Assembly: GCF_003952365.1 (NCBI RefSeq)
Contig: NZ_CP034443.1
Coordinates: 2,039,001 to 2,103,000 of the forward strand
Length of the DNA stretch: 64,000 bases
Direction of reading: 5' to 3'
Source: Mesorhizobium sp. M9A.F.Ca.ET.002.03.1.2
GTDB lineage: Bacteria; Pseudomonadota; Alphaproteobacteria; Rhizobiales; Rhizobiaceae
The translations under genes were made by a program, and so were the position numbers. Positions 46,109-54,809 of this stretch are shown piece by piece. A model generated the notes under the pieces. The model worked only from the letters and a program-made list of their open reading frames with translations. It did no database searches and had not been told where the DNA came from. Positions within the stretch are counted from its first letter, which is position 1. Every line of letters starts with the position of its first letter.

Positions 46109-47863
46109 CTACGGCATCAGCTGATACTCATAAAGCTTCTGATAAAGCCCGCCCTGCTTGAGCAGTGTTCGATGCGCGCCGCTTTCCACCACCTTGCCGG
46201 CTTCCAGCACCACGATTGTATCGGCCTGGTGCACGGTCGATAGGCGGTGGGCGATGACGATGGTCGTGCGCCCGACCGTCAGCTGTTGCAGCGCGTCGCG
46301 AAACAGCGCCTCGGATTCGGCGTCGAGCGCGCTGGTCGCCTCGTCGAGAAGCAGGATCTCCGCATTGCGCAGCATGGCGCGCGCGATCGAAATGCGCTGG
46401 CGCTGGCCGCCGGAAAGCAGCGCGCCGTTCTCGCCGACTTCCGTGTCGTAGCCTTTCGCCATGGCGGTGATGAAGTTGTGGGCATTGGCCGCCTTGGCGG
46501 CTGACATCACGTCCTCGTCGCTCGCGTCCTGCCGCCCGAGGCGGATGTTGTGCATCACCGTGCCGGCGAACAGGAACGTGTCCTGGCTGACATAGGCGAT
46601 CTTCTGCCGCAGCGAAGCGAGCGTAGCGTGCGCAATATCCTGGCCATCGAACAGCACCTTGCCGCCTTGCGGGTCGTACATGCGCATGATCAGGTTGAGC
46701 ATGGTCGATTTGCCGCTGCCCGAAGGTCCGACCAGCGCCGTCATCTTGCCGGGCGCGAAGGTCAGGTCGAAGTGTTCCAGCACGGGTTGGCCGTCCTGGT
46801 AGGAGAAGCTCACATCGTCGAACCGGATCTCGCCCGGGCCTTGCAGAAGCGGCTTGGCATCGGGTTTTTCGGCCAGCGTCAGCGGCCGGTCGGCCAGTTG
46901 GAACATCATGCGCACCCCGACCATGCCGGTCTCCAGCGAGATGCGGACGCGGGCAAGGCGCTTTGCCGGCTCGTAGGCAAGCAGGAGCGCGGTGATGAAG
47001 GCCATGATGCTGCCGGGTGTCTGCCCGCCCTGCACGACGAGAACGCCGCTGACCAGGATGACGCCGGCGATGGCCAGCCCGGCCAGTGTTTCCATGATCG
47101 GGCTGGTGCCGGCCTCCAGCGTGGCGATGCTGTTGGCCCGGCTTTCGACATCGGAAACCGCCTTGTGCATACGCTTGCGCATCGAATCCTCGAGATTGAA
47201 GGATTTGACGACACGCACGCCGATCGTTGTTTCCTGCATCACCTGCACGATCTGTCCGATGGAGCGGAACTCCATTTCGGTGATCTTGCGGATTCGCTTG
47301 AGGATGCGGTTGACGAAATAGATCGCCGCCGGTCCGACAATGAAGGAAACCAGCGACAGCGCCGGTTGCTGGATAAACATGACCAGCAGCAGGCCGATGA
47401 GCGAAACCAGATCACGCACGAACGACGTGACGACGAGGTCGAGCACCCTGCGCGCGGCCTGCGCGTTGTTGGTCATGCGGGTGATCAGGTCGGACGAGGA
47501 GGTCGAGTGGTAGAATTCGATGCCTTGCGCCAGGATCCGGTCATAGATCTTGCGCTGCCGGTCGGCGATGATGCTGTTGCCGACCCGGCTGAGGAAATAG
47601 GCCTGGACGAAGGTGGCGAGCCCCTTGATGATGAAGATGGCGGCGACCGCGGCTGCGATCAGGTAGATCCGCTTGACGTCCCGCGAGATCATGAACTCGT
47701 TGGTGATGTCGCGCATGATCCAGGCGCTGGCTGCCGTCATGCCGGCCACCACCAGCATCGCCAATATGGCGATGCTGTAGCCGAACATGTGTTTGCGGAA
47801 CGATTCCCTGAGCAGCCTCACGATGAGGTGCAGGTTCTCCGACGAGCGGAAAAATCGAAACAA
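46109..47863 (-). CDS. MsbA-like ABC transporter (fused membrane and ATPase domains)
   Basis: A 584-residue half-transporter that dimerises in the inner membrane. The membrane domain (about residues 20-320) has six segments, including MFGYSIAILAMLVVAGMTAASAWIM, and the loops VGNSIIADRQRKIYDRIL and STSSSDLITRMTNNAQ seen in MsbA. The ATPase domain has Walker A ALVGPSGSGKSTMLNL, signature LLSGGQRQRISIARAML, Walker B ILLLDEATSALD and switch histidine IVIAHRLST. Lipid A-core or another lipid export is the usual function of close relatives, but substrate is not certain from sequence. It is transcribed leftward, facing ilvD. Confidence 0.9.
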   Translation of the reverse strand: MFRFFRSSENLHLIVRLLRESFRKHMFGYSIAILAMLVVAGMTAASAWIMRDITNEFMISRDVKRIYLIAAAVAAIFIIKGLATFVQAYFLSRVGNSIIADRQRKIYDRILAQGIEFYHSTSSSDLITRMTNNAQAARRVLDLVVTSFVRDLVSLIGLLLVMFIQQPALSLVSFIVGPAAIYFVNRILKRIRKITEMEFRSIGQIVQVMQETTIGVRVVKSFNLEDSMRKRMHKAVSDVESRANSIATLEAGTSPIMETLAGLAIAGVILVSGVLVVQGGQTPGSIMAFITALLLAYEPAKRLARVRISLETGMVGVRMMFQLADRPLTLAEKPDAKPLLQGPGEIRFDDVSFSYQDGQPVLEHFDLTFAPGKMTALVGPSGSGKSTMLNLIMRMYDPQGGKVLFDGQDIAHATLASLRQKIAYVSQDTFLFAGTVMHNIRLGRQDASDEDVMSAAKAANAHNFITAMAKGYDTEVGENGALLSGGQRQRISIARAMLRNAEILLLDEATSALDAESEALFRDALQQLTVGRTTIVIAHRLSTVHQADTIVVLEAGKVVESGAHRTLLKQGGLYQKLYEYQLMP

Positions 47864-47992
47864 CCGGCTGATCCCTGAACCGCGACAACGAAAGGCGGCT
47901 TATAGAGCGAGTTGCGGCCGGATGGAACCATTCGCCGCCGCGGAAGGAAGCGGCTGCGGCAACCTGTGCGCCACGATGCGCATAACCCCCGT

Positions 47993-48082
47993 AAATCGGA
48001 ATCGATTTTCGCTGGGGATCATGCGCAAAATCCAAGTGCTGCAGCGACCTTTGCGAGTCCAGGAGGACGCGCAGCGCTGTAG
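47993..48082. repeat. ATGCGC-type rhizobial repeat with hairpin
   Basis: GGAATCGATTTTCGCTGG, GGGATCATGCGCAAAATCC and then a hairpin, CTGCAGCG...GAGTCC-AGGA-GGACGC...CGCTGTAG (48039-48082). This word order is a common interspersed repeat of Mesorhizobium-type genomes, from memory. It ends 26 bp before the amidohydrolase start, so it probably contributes the 5' leader of that transcript. Confidence 0.6.
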
Positions 48083-48108
48083 TATGATTCTGAAAAGGAT
48101 GACGACAG

Positions 48109-49395
48109 ATGAATTTCGACCTTATCGTCCGCGGCGGCACGCTGCCCGACGGCACGATCGCCGATATCGGCATCGTCGGCGAGACGATCGCGGCCATCGA
48201 GCCCGAACTGAACGTAACCGCGGGCACGGCGATCGACGCGCATGGCAATCTGATCTCGCCGCCTTTCGTCGATCCACATTTCCACATGGACGCCACGCTC
48301 TCCCTGGGCATCCCGCGCGTCAACGCGTCGGGCACGCTGCTGGAAGGCATTTCGCTGTGGGGCGAGCTGAAGCCGCTGCTGACGCACGAAGCGGTGCGCG
48401 AGCGCGCGCTCGCCTACTGCGACTGGGCGGTGTCGATGGGCCTGCTCGCCATTCGCACCCATGTCGATGTCTGCGATGACAGGCTGCTGGCGGTCGAAGC
48501 CTTGCTCGACGTGAAGAAGACGGTCGCGCCCACCATCGACCTGCAACTGGTCGCCTTCCCGCAGGATGGGTTCTATCGCTCGCCGACGGCGCGCGACAAC
48601 ACCATCCGCGCGCTCGACATGGGCATCGACATCGTCGGCGGCATTCCGCATTTCGAGCGCACCATGGTCGACGGCACGCGCTCGGTGACGGAACTGTGCG
48701 AGATCGCGGCAAAGCGCGGTCTCATGGTCGACCTGCATTGCGACGAGACCGACGACCCGTTGTCGCGCCATATCGAGCAGCTTGCCTATGAGACGCAGCG
48801 CCTCGGCCTGCAAGGCAGGGTCGCCGGCTCGCATCTCACCTCGATGCACTCGATGGACAACTACTATGTCTCGAAGCTGTTGCCGCTGATCGCCGAGGCA
48901 GGCGTCTCGGCGATCCCCAATCCGCTGATCAACATCATGCTGCAGGGCCGCCACGACACGTTTCCCAAGCGCCGCGGCCTGACGCGGGTCAAGGAGATGC
49001 TGGCCCACGGCATCCGTGTCGGCTGGGGCCAGGATTGCGTGCTCGACCCCTGGTATTCGCTGGGCACCGCCGACATGCTCGACGTCGCCTTCATGGGTCT
49101 TCACGTCGCCCAGATGTCGAGCCCGGCCGACATGGCGCGCTGCTTCGACATGGTCACCAATGTCAACGCCGCCATCATGGGCCTCGACCATCTCGGCCTG
49201 GCGGTCGGCAAGCGCGCCAGCCTCGTCGTCCTCGATGCCGGCGATCCGGTCGAGGCCTTGCGTCTGCGCCCCGAACGCCTGTGCGTGATCGCCAGGGGCA
49301 AGGTGGTGGCCGAGCGGGCCAGGCAGGACACGCGGCTTTCGATCGCGGGGCGGCCGGGAACGGTGAACCGCAGGCATCGTCCGCCCATGTCATGA
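48109..49395 (+). CDS. Cytosine deaminase-like amidohydrolase
   Basis: A 428-residue metal-dependent hydrolase closely following E. coli CodA: HFHMD metal ligands (H57, H59), RTHVDVCDDRLLAVEALLDVKK, LQLVAFPQDG, LHCDETDDPLSRH, AGSHLTSMHSMDNYY and NPLINIMLQGRHDTFPKRRGLTRVKEM. At the active-site loop CodA has GHDDVFDPWY, whereas this protein has GQDCVLDPWY (D309 kept, C310 in place of the second aspartate, Q in place of His). That residue governs pyrimidine selectivity in CodA, so the substrate may be a related amino-purine, pyrimidine or triazine. It stands alone with no codB transporter nearby. Confidence 0.85.
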   Translation: MNFDLIVRGGTLPDGTIADIGIVGETIAAIEPELNVTAGTAIDAHGNLISPPFVDPHFHMDATLSLGIPRVNASGTLLEGISLWGELKPLLTHEAVRERALAYCDWAVSMGLLAIRTHVDVCDDRLLAVEALLDVKKTVAPTIDLQLVAFPQDGFYRSPTARDNTIRALDMGIDIVGGIPHFERTMVDGTRSVTELCEIAAKRGLMVDLHCDETDDPLSRHIEQLAYETQRLGLQGRVAGSHLTSMHSMDNYYVSKLLPLIAEAGVSAIPNPLINIMLQGRHDTFPKRRGLTRVKEMLAHGIRVGWGQDCVLDPWYSLGTADMLDVAFMGLHVAQMSSPADMARCFDMVTNVNAAIMGLDHLGLAVGKRASLVVLDAGDPVEALRLRPERLCVIARGKVVAERARQDTRLSIAGRPGTVNRRHRPPMS

Positions 49396-49532
49396 CCAGG
49401 AATTGTCATGACCGATAGTGGGCAGGCCCAACAGGACGGCGGACCTGCATCAAGCCGCGCGCGTCGATCAGATTGATAGGATCCAATCTTAAGTCTACAG
49501 TCAGTCTCCACTTTTACGCCGAGGAGGACAGC

Positions 49533-49787
49533 ATGTGGTACAAGACGGCGATGGCGGTCGCGCTGGCCGCAATCTGTACAGGCTGCATGACGGCGGAAGA
49601 CCGCCGTGCCGCGGACGAGGCGAAATGCCGGTCCTACGGCTTCGTCAGGAAGAATGATGCCTTCGCCGAATGTCTGCAGCGCATCGATCTCGCGCGCCGC
49701 GCGGATCTGAGAAGCGCGTCGGCTTTCGATCCTTGGGACCGGCCGGTGATCTATCGTCCGATCATCATCCGGCCGCGGCCAAAGTAG
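49533..49787 (+). CDS. Small lipoprotein of unknown function
   Basis: An 84-residue protein with a lipoprotein signal (MWYKTAMAVALAAICTGCMT). The mature part has a compact pattern, DEAKCRSYGFVRKNDAFAECLQRIDLARRADLR, seen in small rhizobial lipoproteins: C-x-x-Y-G, then A-F-A-x-C, then I-D-x-A. The end is proline- and arginine-rich. A consensus GAGGAGG ribosome site fixes the ATG at 49533, not the upstream in-frame ATG at 49473. A 12-bp hairpin follows. Confidence 0.75.
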   Translation: MWYKTAMAVALAAICTGCMTAEDRRAADEAKCRSYGFVRKNDAFAECLQRIDLARRADLRSASAFDPWDRPVIYRPIIIRPRPK

Positions 49788-49912
49788 GCCGTCCAGGCGC
49801 CGTTTCGATCATATTCATCGGTCTAGGCCCAGCCGATTTCCGGCTCTGGTCTGGCCGGATTCCCTATTTCCGCTCGTCAAAGCGGCTGCTTGCGTCTACG
49901 ACGCGGCTCCAT

Positions 49913-50009
49913 CCAAAGCGCGTCTGAAGAGATTCATGCGACGCGCTTTGGGTGTTTATCTTATGCATGTCGTTGCCCAAAACCGCTGCGCACTTTTGGG
50001 CGACCTGCA
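49913..50009. repeat. Two adjacent hairpins, repeat element before the DMT gene
   Basis: The first hairpin is perfect: CCAAAGCGCGTC (49913-49924) with its complement at 49940-49951 around 15 bases, followed by TGTTTATCTT, so it may end the lipoprotein transcript. The second pairs TGCATGTCGTTGCCCAAAA (49964-49982) with TTTTGGGCGACCTGCA (49994-50009). The CAAAACCGCTGCGCACTTTT core is a familiar rhizobial interspersed repeat. Confidence 0.65.
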
Positions 50010-50041
50010 TTGGCTTTCATGCGGGAGGAAGCGACATCGGT

Positions 50042-50962
50042 ATGGCACAGCCAACAGCCCGGAATTCGACGATGAGGAACGTGCTTTTGGCCGGCATTCT
50101 GCTGATGCTGGCCGGCGATTTCCTGTTTGCGTTGAACGATGCGATGGGCAAATGGCTGGTCACCAGCTTTTCGGTCGGCCAGGTCGTGCTGATCCGTTCC
50201 ATCGGCGCCTTTTTCGTGCTCGGCCCGATGATCGCGCGTCAAGGCACGGCCAGGCTGTTCCGCATGGAGCGCCTTGAGCTGCAGGTCCTGCGCGTCGTCA
50301 TGACGACGCTCGACACGGCGCTGTTCTATGCCGCCGTCGTCTATCTGCCGCTCGCCGACGTCATGAGTTTCTACATGGCGGGGCCGATCTACGTAGCGGC
50401 GCTGTCCCATCTGCTGCTCGGTGAAAAGGTCGGCTGGCGCCGCTGGATGGCGATCCTGGTCGGCTTCTGCGGCGTGCTGATCATGCTGAAGCCGTCATCG
50501 GCGGCGTTTTCGCTGTCGTCGACCTTCGCGCTGGCCGGAAGCATTTCATTCGCCTTCGCCATCATCCTCAACCGTCGGCTGCGTGGCACCAGCGACACCT
50601 CGCTCGTTACCTGGCAAACCATCGGCACATTGCTGGTCGGCGGAGTTCTCACCATCGGCAACTGGCAGACGCCGTCCTCGCTCGATTTCGGCGCCATGCT
50701 GCTTCTCGGCGTCGTCTCCTGCGGCGCGCATCTGATGATCACCAGGGCGCTGAAGCTGGCGCCCGCCTCGACGCTGGCGCCGCTGCATTACAGCCTGCTG
50801 CTGTGGGCCGTTATCTTCGGGCTTGCCTTCTTCGGCGACGTGCCCGGCCCGCGCATCCTGATCGGCTCAGGCATCATCGTGCTGGCCGGCCTGTTCATCT
50901 TCCATCGTCAGAAGGTGGTCGACACGGTGCCGCCCGAAAACGTGCCGAAGGGCGTCAACTAA
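50042..50962 (+). CDS. DMT-superfamily (EamA) transporter
   Basis: A 306-residue inner-membrane transporter with about ten membrane segments in two EamA repeats. Repeat 1 ends LPLADVMSFYMAGPIYVAALSHLLLGEKVGWRRWMAILVGFCGVLI and repeat 2 ends APASTLAPLHYSLLLWAVIFGLAFFGDVPGPRILIGSGIIV. These parallel the paralogue at 4858-5820. ATG 50042 has GGAGGAAG upstream at a somewhat long distance; ATG 50072 lacks a site. The substrate is unknown. It is a single gene facing the dimethylglycine dehydrogenase operon. Confidence 0.86.
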   Translation: MAQPTARNSTMRNVLLAGILLMLAGDFLFALNDAMGKWLVTSFSVGQVVLIRSIGAFFVLGPMIARQGTARLFRMERLELQVLRVVMTTLDTALFYAAVVYLPLADVMSFYMAGPIYVAALSHLLLGEKVGWRRWMAILVGFCGVLIMLKPSSAAFSLSSTFALAGSISFAFAIILNRRLRGTSDTSLVTWQTIGTLLVGGVLTIGNWQTPSSLDFGAMLLLGVVSCGAHLMITRALKLAPASTLAPLHYSLLLWAVIFGLAFFGDVPGPRILIGSGIIVLAGLFIFHRQKVVDTVPPENVPKGVN

Positions 50963-51036
50963 GGTCCAGGTTTCTGGTACCTGACGCTCAGATTTCTGAT
51001 ACCCAACGTTGCGCGTCGCCGCTGACCCAGAAATTT

Positions 51037-53487
51037 CTAAGCCCTGACCTTTTCGCCCGCTGGGTCGTAAAGCGGCTCGAGATGGATTTTCGCCGGCGTC
51101 CGCTCCATCGCCACCACCAGCTCGTAATCGCCGGAGGCGAGGAAGTCGTCGCTGACGCCGTCGGCGTTGCGCACATAGCCGTAGCCGATGTTTTTGCCGA
51201 CCGTGTAGCCATAGCCGCCGCTGGTCAGGTAGCCGACCGGCTCGTTGTTGCGCAGGATCGTCTCGCGCCCGACCAGAACGATCTCGCGATCGTCGACCGT
51301 GAAGCCGGCAAAGCGCTTTTTCAGCGCGGCGCCGTCGAGCCTTTCAAGCGCCCTTCTGCCGACGAAATCCGTGTTCTTTCTGAGCTTCACCGCCCAGCCG
51401 AGGCCGGCCTCCTGCGGGGTATCGTTGGGCGTGATGTCGGAGCCCCAGGCGCGGTAGCCTTTTTCCAGCCGCAGCGATTCCAGCGCCCGGTAGCCGACCG
51501 GGCGGATGCCGTGCTTCTCGCCCGCCGCCATCAGCGCGTCGAAGATCTCGCCCGTTGCCGCGATCGGCACATGCAGCTCCCAGCCGAGCTCGCCGACATA
51601 GGTGACGCGCAGCGCCCGGATTGTGTGGCCGGCGATGGCGATTTCCCGCACATGTCCGAATGGGAAAGCGGTGTTCGACACATCCGCATCGGTCACCGCG
51701 GCCAGCACGTCGCGGGCACGCGGCCCCATCAGCGACAGCGTGCCGAAATCCTCGGTGACATCGGTCAGCGTCACGTCGAGTTCCTTGCCGACATGGTCGC
51801 CGATCCACGAGAAATCATGCGTGCGGAAACCGGTGCCGGTGACGATGTAGAATCTCTCTTCGCCGAGCCGCGCCACGGTCAGGTCGGCCTCGATACCGCC
51901 GCGCGTGTTGAGAAGCTGCGTGTAGGTCAGCCGGCCGACCGGCTTGATGTCGTTGGCGCAGATCCAGTCGAGCGCTTTCAGCGCGTCCGCGCCGCTCAAT
52001 TCATATTTGGCAAAAGACGACTGGTCGAAGATGCCGACGCTCTCGCGCACCTGCCGGTGTTCGTCGCCGACTGCCGAAAACCAGTTCTGCCGGCCCATCG
52101 AATAGACGTCCTCAGGCTCGATGTCTTCGGGCGCGAACCAGTTCGGCCGCTCCCAGCCAAGCTTCGAACCGAACACCGCGCGGCGCTCTTGCAGCCGTTG
52201 ATAGAGCGGCGACACGATCCGCGGCCGGCCCGTGACATACTCCTCATGCGGGAAGCCGATCGTGTAGTGCTTGCCATAGGCTTCCAGCGTGCGGTCGCGG
52301 ACCCATTGCCGGTCGCGGTGCAGGTCGCAAAAGCGTCTGATATCGACCACCCACAGGTCGAGCGGCGCCTCGCCGTCGACCACCCATTGTGCCAGCACCC
52401 AGCCGGCGCCGCCGCCCGCCGCGATGCCGAAGGCGTTGAAGCCGGCGCCGACGAACATGTTGGCGCATTCGGGTGCGACGCCGAGAATGAAATTGCCGTC
52501 CGGCGTAAAACTCTCCGGCCCGTTGATCATCTGTTTGACGCCGACGGTTTCGAGCGCCGGAACCCGCGCGATCGCCTGGTTCATATGCTGCTCGAAATGA
52601 TCGTAATCGTCGTCGAACAGCCGGAACGCCCAGTCATCAGGAACGTCGCCTCCGGCAAGATCGGTGGTCCAGGCTTGCGGATTCGGCTCGTAGCCGCCCA
52701 TCACCAGTCCGCCGACCTCCTCCTTGAAATAGGTGCGGCGGTCGGGGTCGCGGATCGTCGGCGCATCGGTCGCCAACCCGTCGATCCTTTCGGTGACGAT
52801 GTACTGGTGCTTCACCGGCTGCAACGGCACGTTGATGCCGGCCAGCGCCCCTACCTGCCGCGCCCATTGCCCGGCACAGTTCACCACCTTGTCGCAGGCG
52901 ATGTCGCCCTTGTTGGTCCTCACCGCGGTGATACGGCCGTCCTTCATCTCGAAGCCGGTGACGCGGGTATCCTCGAACAGCCTGGCGCCATGCATGCGCG
53001 CGCCCTTGGCCAGCGACTGCGTGATGTCGGAAGGGCTTGCCTGGCCATCGGTCGGCAGCCAACTGGCGCCGACGAGATCGCCGGTTTCCAGCAGCGGCCA
53101 CATTGTCTTGACTTCGGCCGGCGTCAGCAACTGCATGTCCATGCCGAAGCTTTTCGCCGTCGTCGCCAGCCTCTTGTACTCGGTCCAGCGGTCGGCATTG
53201 GTGGCGAGCCTGAGGCATCCGGTCATCTTCCAGCCGGTGGCCAGCCCGGTTTCGGCTTCCAGCCCCTTGTAGAGATCGACCGAATATTTGAGCACGCGGG
53301 TGATAGAGGCCGACGACCGCAACTGTCCGACCAGCCCCGCCGCATGCCAGGTGGAACCCGAAGTCAGCTTGCCCTGTTCCAAAAGCACGACATCGGCCTT
53401 GTGGTCACGCGCCAGATGATAGGCCGTCGAACAGCCGACAATGCCGCCGCCGATGACGACGATCCCGGCATGGCTGGGCAATGTCAT
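51037..53487 (-). CDS. Dimethylglycine/sarcosine dehydrogenase-type flavoprotein with GcvT domain
   Basis: An 816-residue enzyme of one-carbon metabolism. The N-terminal DAO domain has the Rossmann motif VVIGGGIVGCSTAYHL and the flavinylation site GSTWHAAG (H48). A FAO-type linker leads to the C-terminal folate-binding GcvT domain with DQSSFAKYELSGADALKALDWI, MGPRARDVL and the barrel end VGYLTSGGYGYTVGKNIGYGYV. It would oxidatively remove N-methyl groups and pass formaldehyde to tetrahydrofolate; dimethylglycine, sarcosine or a methylaminobutyrate are the candidate substrates. Its ATG overlaps the stop of the kinase-like gene as ATGA, so the pair is an operon. Confidence 0.88.
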   Translation of the reverse strand: MTLPSHAGIVVIGGGIVGCSTAYHLARDHKADVVLLEQGKLTSGSTWHAAGLVGQLRSSASITRVLKYSVDLYKGLEAETGLATGWKMTGCLRLATNADRWTEYKRLATTAKSFGMDMQLLTPAEVKTMWPLLETGDLVGASWLPTDGQASPSDITQSLAKGARMHGARLFEDTRVTGFEMKDGRITAVRTNKGDIACDKVVNCAGQWARQVGALAGINVPLQPVKHQYIVTERIDGLATDAPTIRDPDRRTYFKEEVGGLVMGGYEPNPQAWTTDLAGGDVPDDWAFRLFDDDYDHFEQHMNQAIARVPALETVGVKQMINGPESFTPDGNFILGVAPECANMFVGAGFNAFGIAAGGGAGWVLAQWVVDGEAPLDLWVVDIRRFCDLHRDRQWVRDRTLEAYGKHYTIGFPHEEYVTGRPRIVSPLYQRLQERRAVFGSKLGWERPNWFAPEDIEPEDVYSMGRQNWFSAVGDEHRQVRESVGIFDQSSFAKYELSGADALKALDWICANDIKPVGRLTYTQLLNTRGGIEADLTVARLGEERFYIVTGTGFRTHDFSWIGDHVGKELDVTLTDVTEDFGTLSLMGPRARDVLAAVTDADVSNTAFPFGHVREIAIAGHTIRALRVTYVGELGWELHVPIAATGEIFDALMAAGEKHGIRPVGYRALESLRLEKGYRAWGSDITPNDTPQEAGLGWAVKLRKNTDFVGRRALERLDGAALKKRFAGFTVDDREIVLVGRETILRNNEPVGYLTSGGYGYTVGKNIGYGYVRNADGVSDDFLASGDYELVVAMERTPAKIHLEPLYDPAGEKVRA

Positions 53488-54368
53488 GATTTCTGTCCGT
53501 ATTTTGTTCTATAGTTTTCCAGCGCGGCTTCCAGCCGCGTCAGGTTTTCGTCGGTATAGGCGACGTAGTCGATGCCGGGTGCGTCGAGATAAAGTTCGGA
53601 AACCATGCTCCACATCGCCTCGCGCAGCAGCGATGCGCATTGCATGGCCGCGTGCGAGCGGCGGATCGCCTGGTCTGGCTCCTTCATGAAATAGGCGGTC
53701 AGGAAGGCGAAGGATTCCTCGTCGCTCATGCTGGCGTTCGAGGCGACGCCGGCAAGGTCGAACATCGCCGTGTTGAAGCCGGCATATTCGAAATCGATCA
53801 GCCACAATCTGTGGCCATCGTCGAGGATATTAGCCGGCAAAAGATCATTATGGCCGAAGACGATCGGCAGCAGTTTCTGCGCCCGTTCTAGCTCGTCGGC
53901 CAGAGCCAGCAGGCGCGGCAACTCGCTTCGCATGCGGCTGCCGCCTTCCTCAAGCGTGCGCGCATAGTCGCGGATGACATGGAACACCCAGAACATGAAG
54001 CCGGCGCCGGAGACATGATTTGGCATCTCCCGATGGAAGCCGCGCATCAGGGCGGCGACACGGCCGATATTGGCGCGCACGTCTTCCGCGACATAGGTCT
54101 TGGCGCCGAGAAATTCCGTCACCAGGATGCCAGGCTCGGAATAGCGAACCGCCGGCGCGAAGCCGGCGGCATGCGCTGCGCGCGCCGTCATCACCTCGCG
54201 CTCGCGAAAGACGTGGTGGAACGGAAAGTCCTGGCCAAAGCGCACGACATGCCGCCCGGCCGCGTCCTCGACCAGATAGTTGGCGTTGCTCAGGCCGCCC
54301 GGCAGCGGTTCGATCTCGATGCTACCGGTCCAGCAGGGCAGGGCGCGGATGCGATCCTCGGCAGTCAA
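53484..54368 (-). CDS. Choline/aminoglycoside kinase-like phosphotransferase
   Basis: A 294-residue protein-kinase-like fold enzyme of the choline kinase / APH family. The nucleotide loop is PLPGGLSNANYLVEDAAGRHVVRFGQ, the catalytic loop VFGHNDLLPANILDDGHRLWLIDFEYAG, with the aspartates of HND and DFE. It probably phosphorylates a small amine or amino alcohol. The start appears to be TTG 54368 behind GAGGG; no ATG fits. The stop overlaps the downstream flavoprotein start. Together with a methyl-amine-type dehydrogenase it suggests catabolism of choline-related compounds, under the divergent DeoR regulator. Confidence 0.82.
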   Translation of the reverse strand: MTAEDRIRALPCWTGSIEIEPLPGGLSNANYLVEDAAGRHVVRFGQDFPFHHVFREREVMTARAAHAAGFAPAVRYSEPGILVTEFLGAKTYVAEDVRANIGRVAALMRGFHREMPNHVSGAGFMFWVFHVIRDYARTLEEGGSRMRSELPRLLALADELERAQKLLPIVFGHNDLLPANILDDGHRLWLIDFEYAGFNTAMFDLAGVASNASMSDEESFAFLTAYFMKEPDQAIRRSHAAMQCASLLREAMWSMVSELYLDAPGIDYVAYTDENLTRLEAALENYRTKYGQKS

Positions 54369-54809
54369 GGGTTCATCCCTCGTTTCGCGGGAGTCAACAA
54401 GGCGCCACGGGGGGACGCAAAGATAGCGGTCGACAGGAGGGAGCAATGCGAAAGTCTCGTCGGTGCGGGACGCCAGGATCGGTATCCCGCACCGCACCGA
54501 CGAGCCCCTGTGCCGGGTTCTTTGACTCCGGCATCCGCCCCCGCGGATTCGAAAAAAACCCTTTCCCTTGCGCCAGACGATTTTCCAGACGTTCGGGCAG
54601 ATAAATTCTGGTGCGGCTCTGCCATCGTTCTCTCGTGGCAACTCCGAGCCTGTCACCAAGCCAGTGTCCTGCCATGTGACCTGGCTTGTCAACGAAAATT
54701 TGTGACTTTTTCTGTCGTCTTGCCCGAAATTGCAAGGATTCCTTGTATAGTGTGGCAGATTTGCCTTAAAAGCGGTCAGCGGCGCAACAATCCGATTGGG
54801 CGAGACCCG
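54369..54809. promoter_or_regulatory. Divergent regulatory region of the kinase operon and the DeoR gene
   Basis: This 441-bp gap holds no supported gene. A perfect 13-bp inverted repeat, CTCGTCGGTGCGG (54456-54468) with its complement at 54492-54504, lies on the kinase side. On the regulator side TTGCCC, an 18-base spacer and TGTATA in an AT-rich stretch look like a promoter for the DeoR gene. The dyad is a reasonable candidate operator. Confidence 0.45.

Noticed and set aside
50803..53514. A 903-codon open frame opposite the dimethylglycine dehydrogenase gene
   Set aside because: It mirrors codons of the real gene on the other strand and has no recognisable domain; long antisense frames are expected at this GC content.
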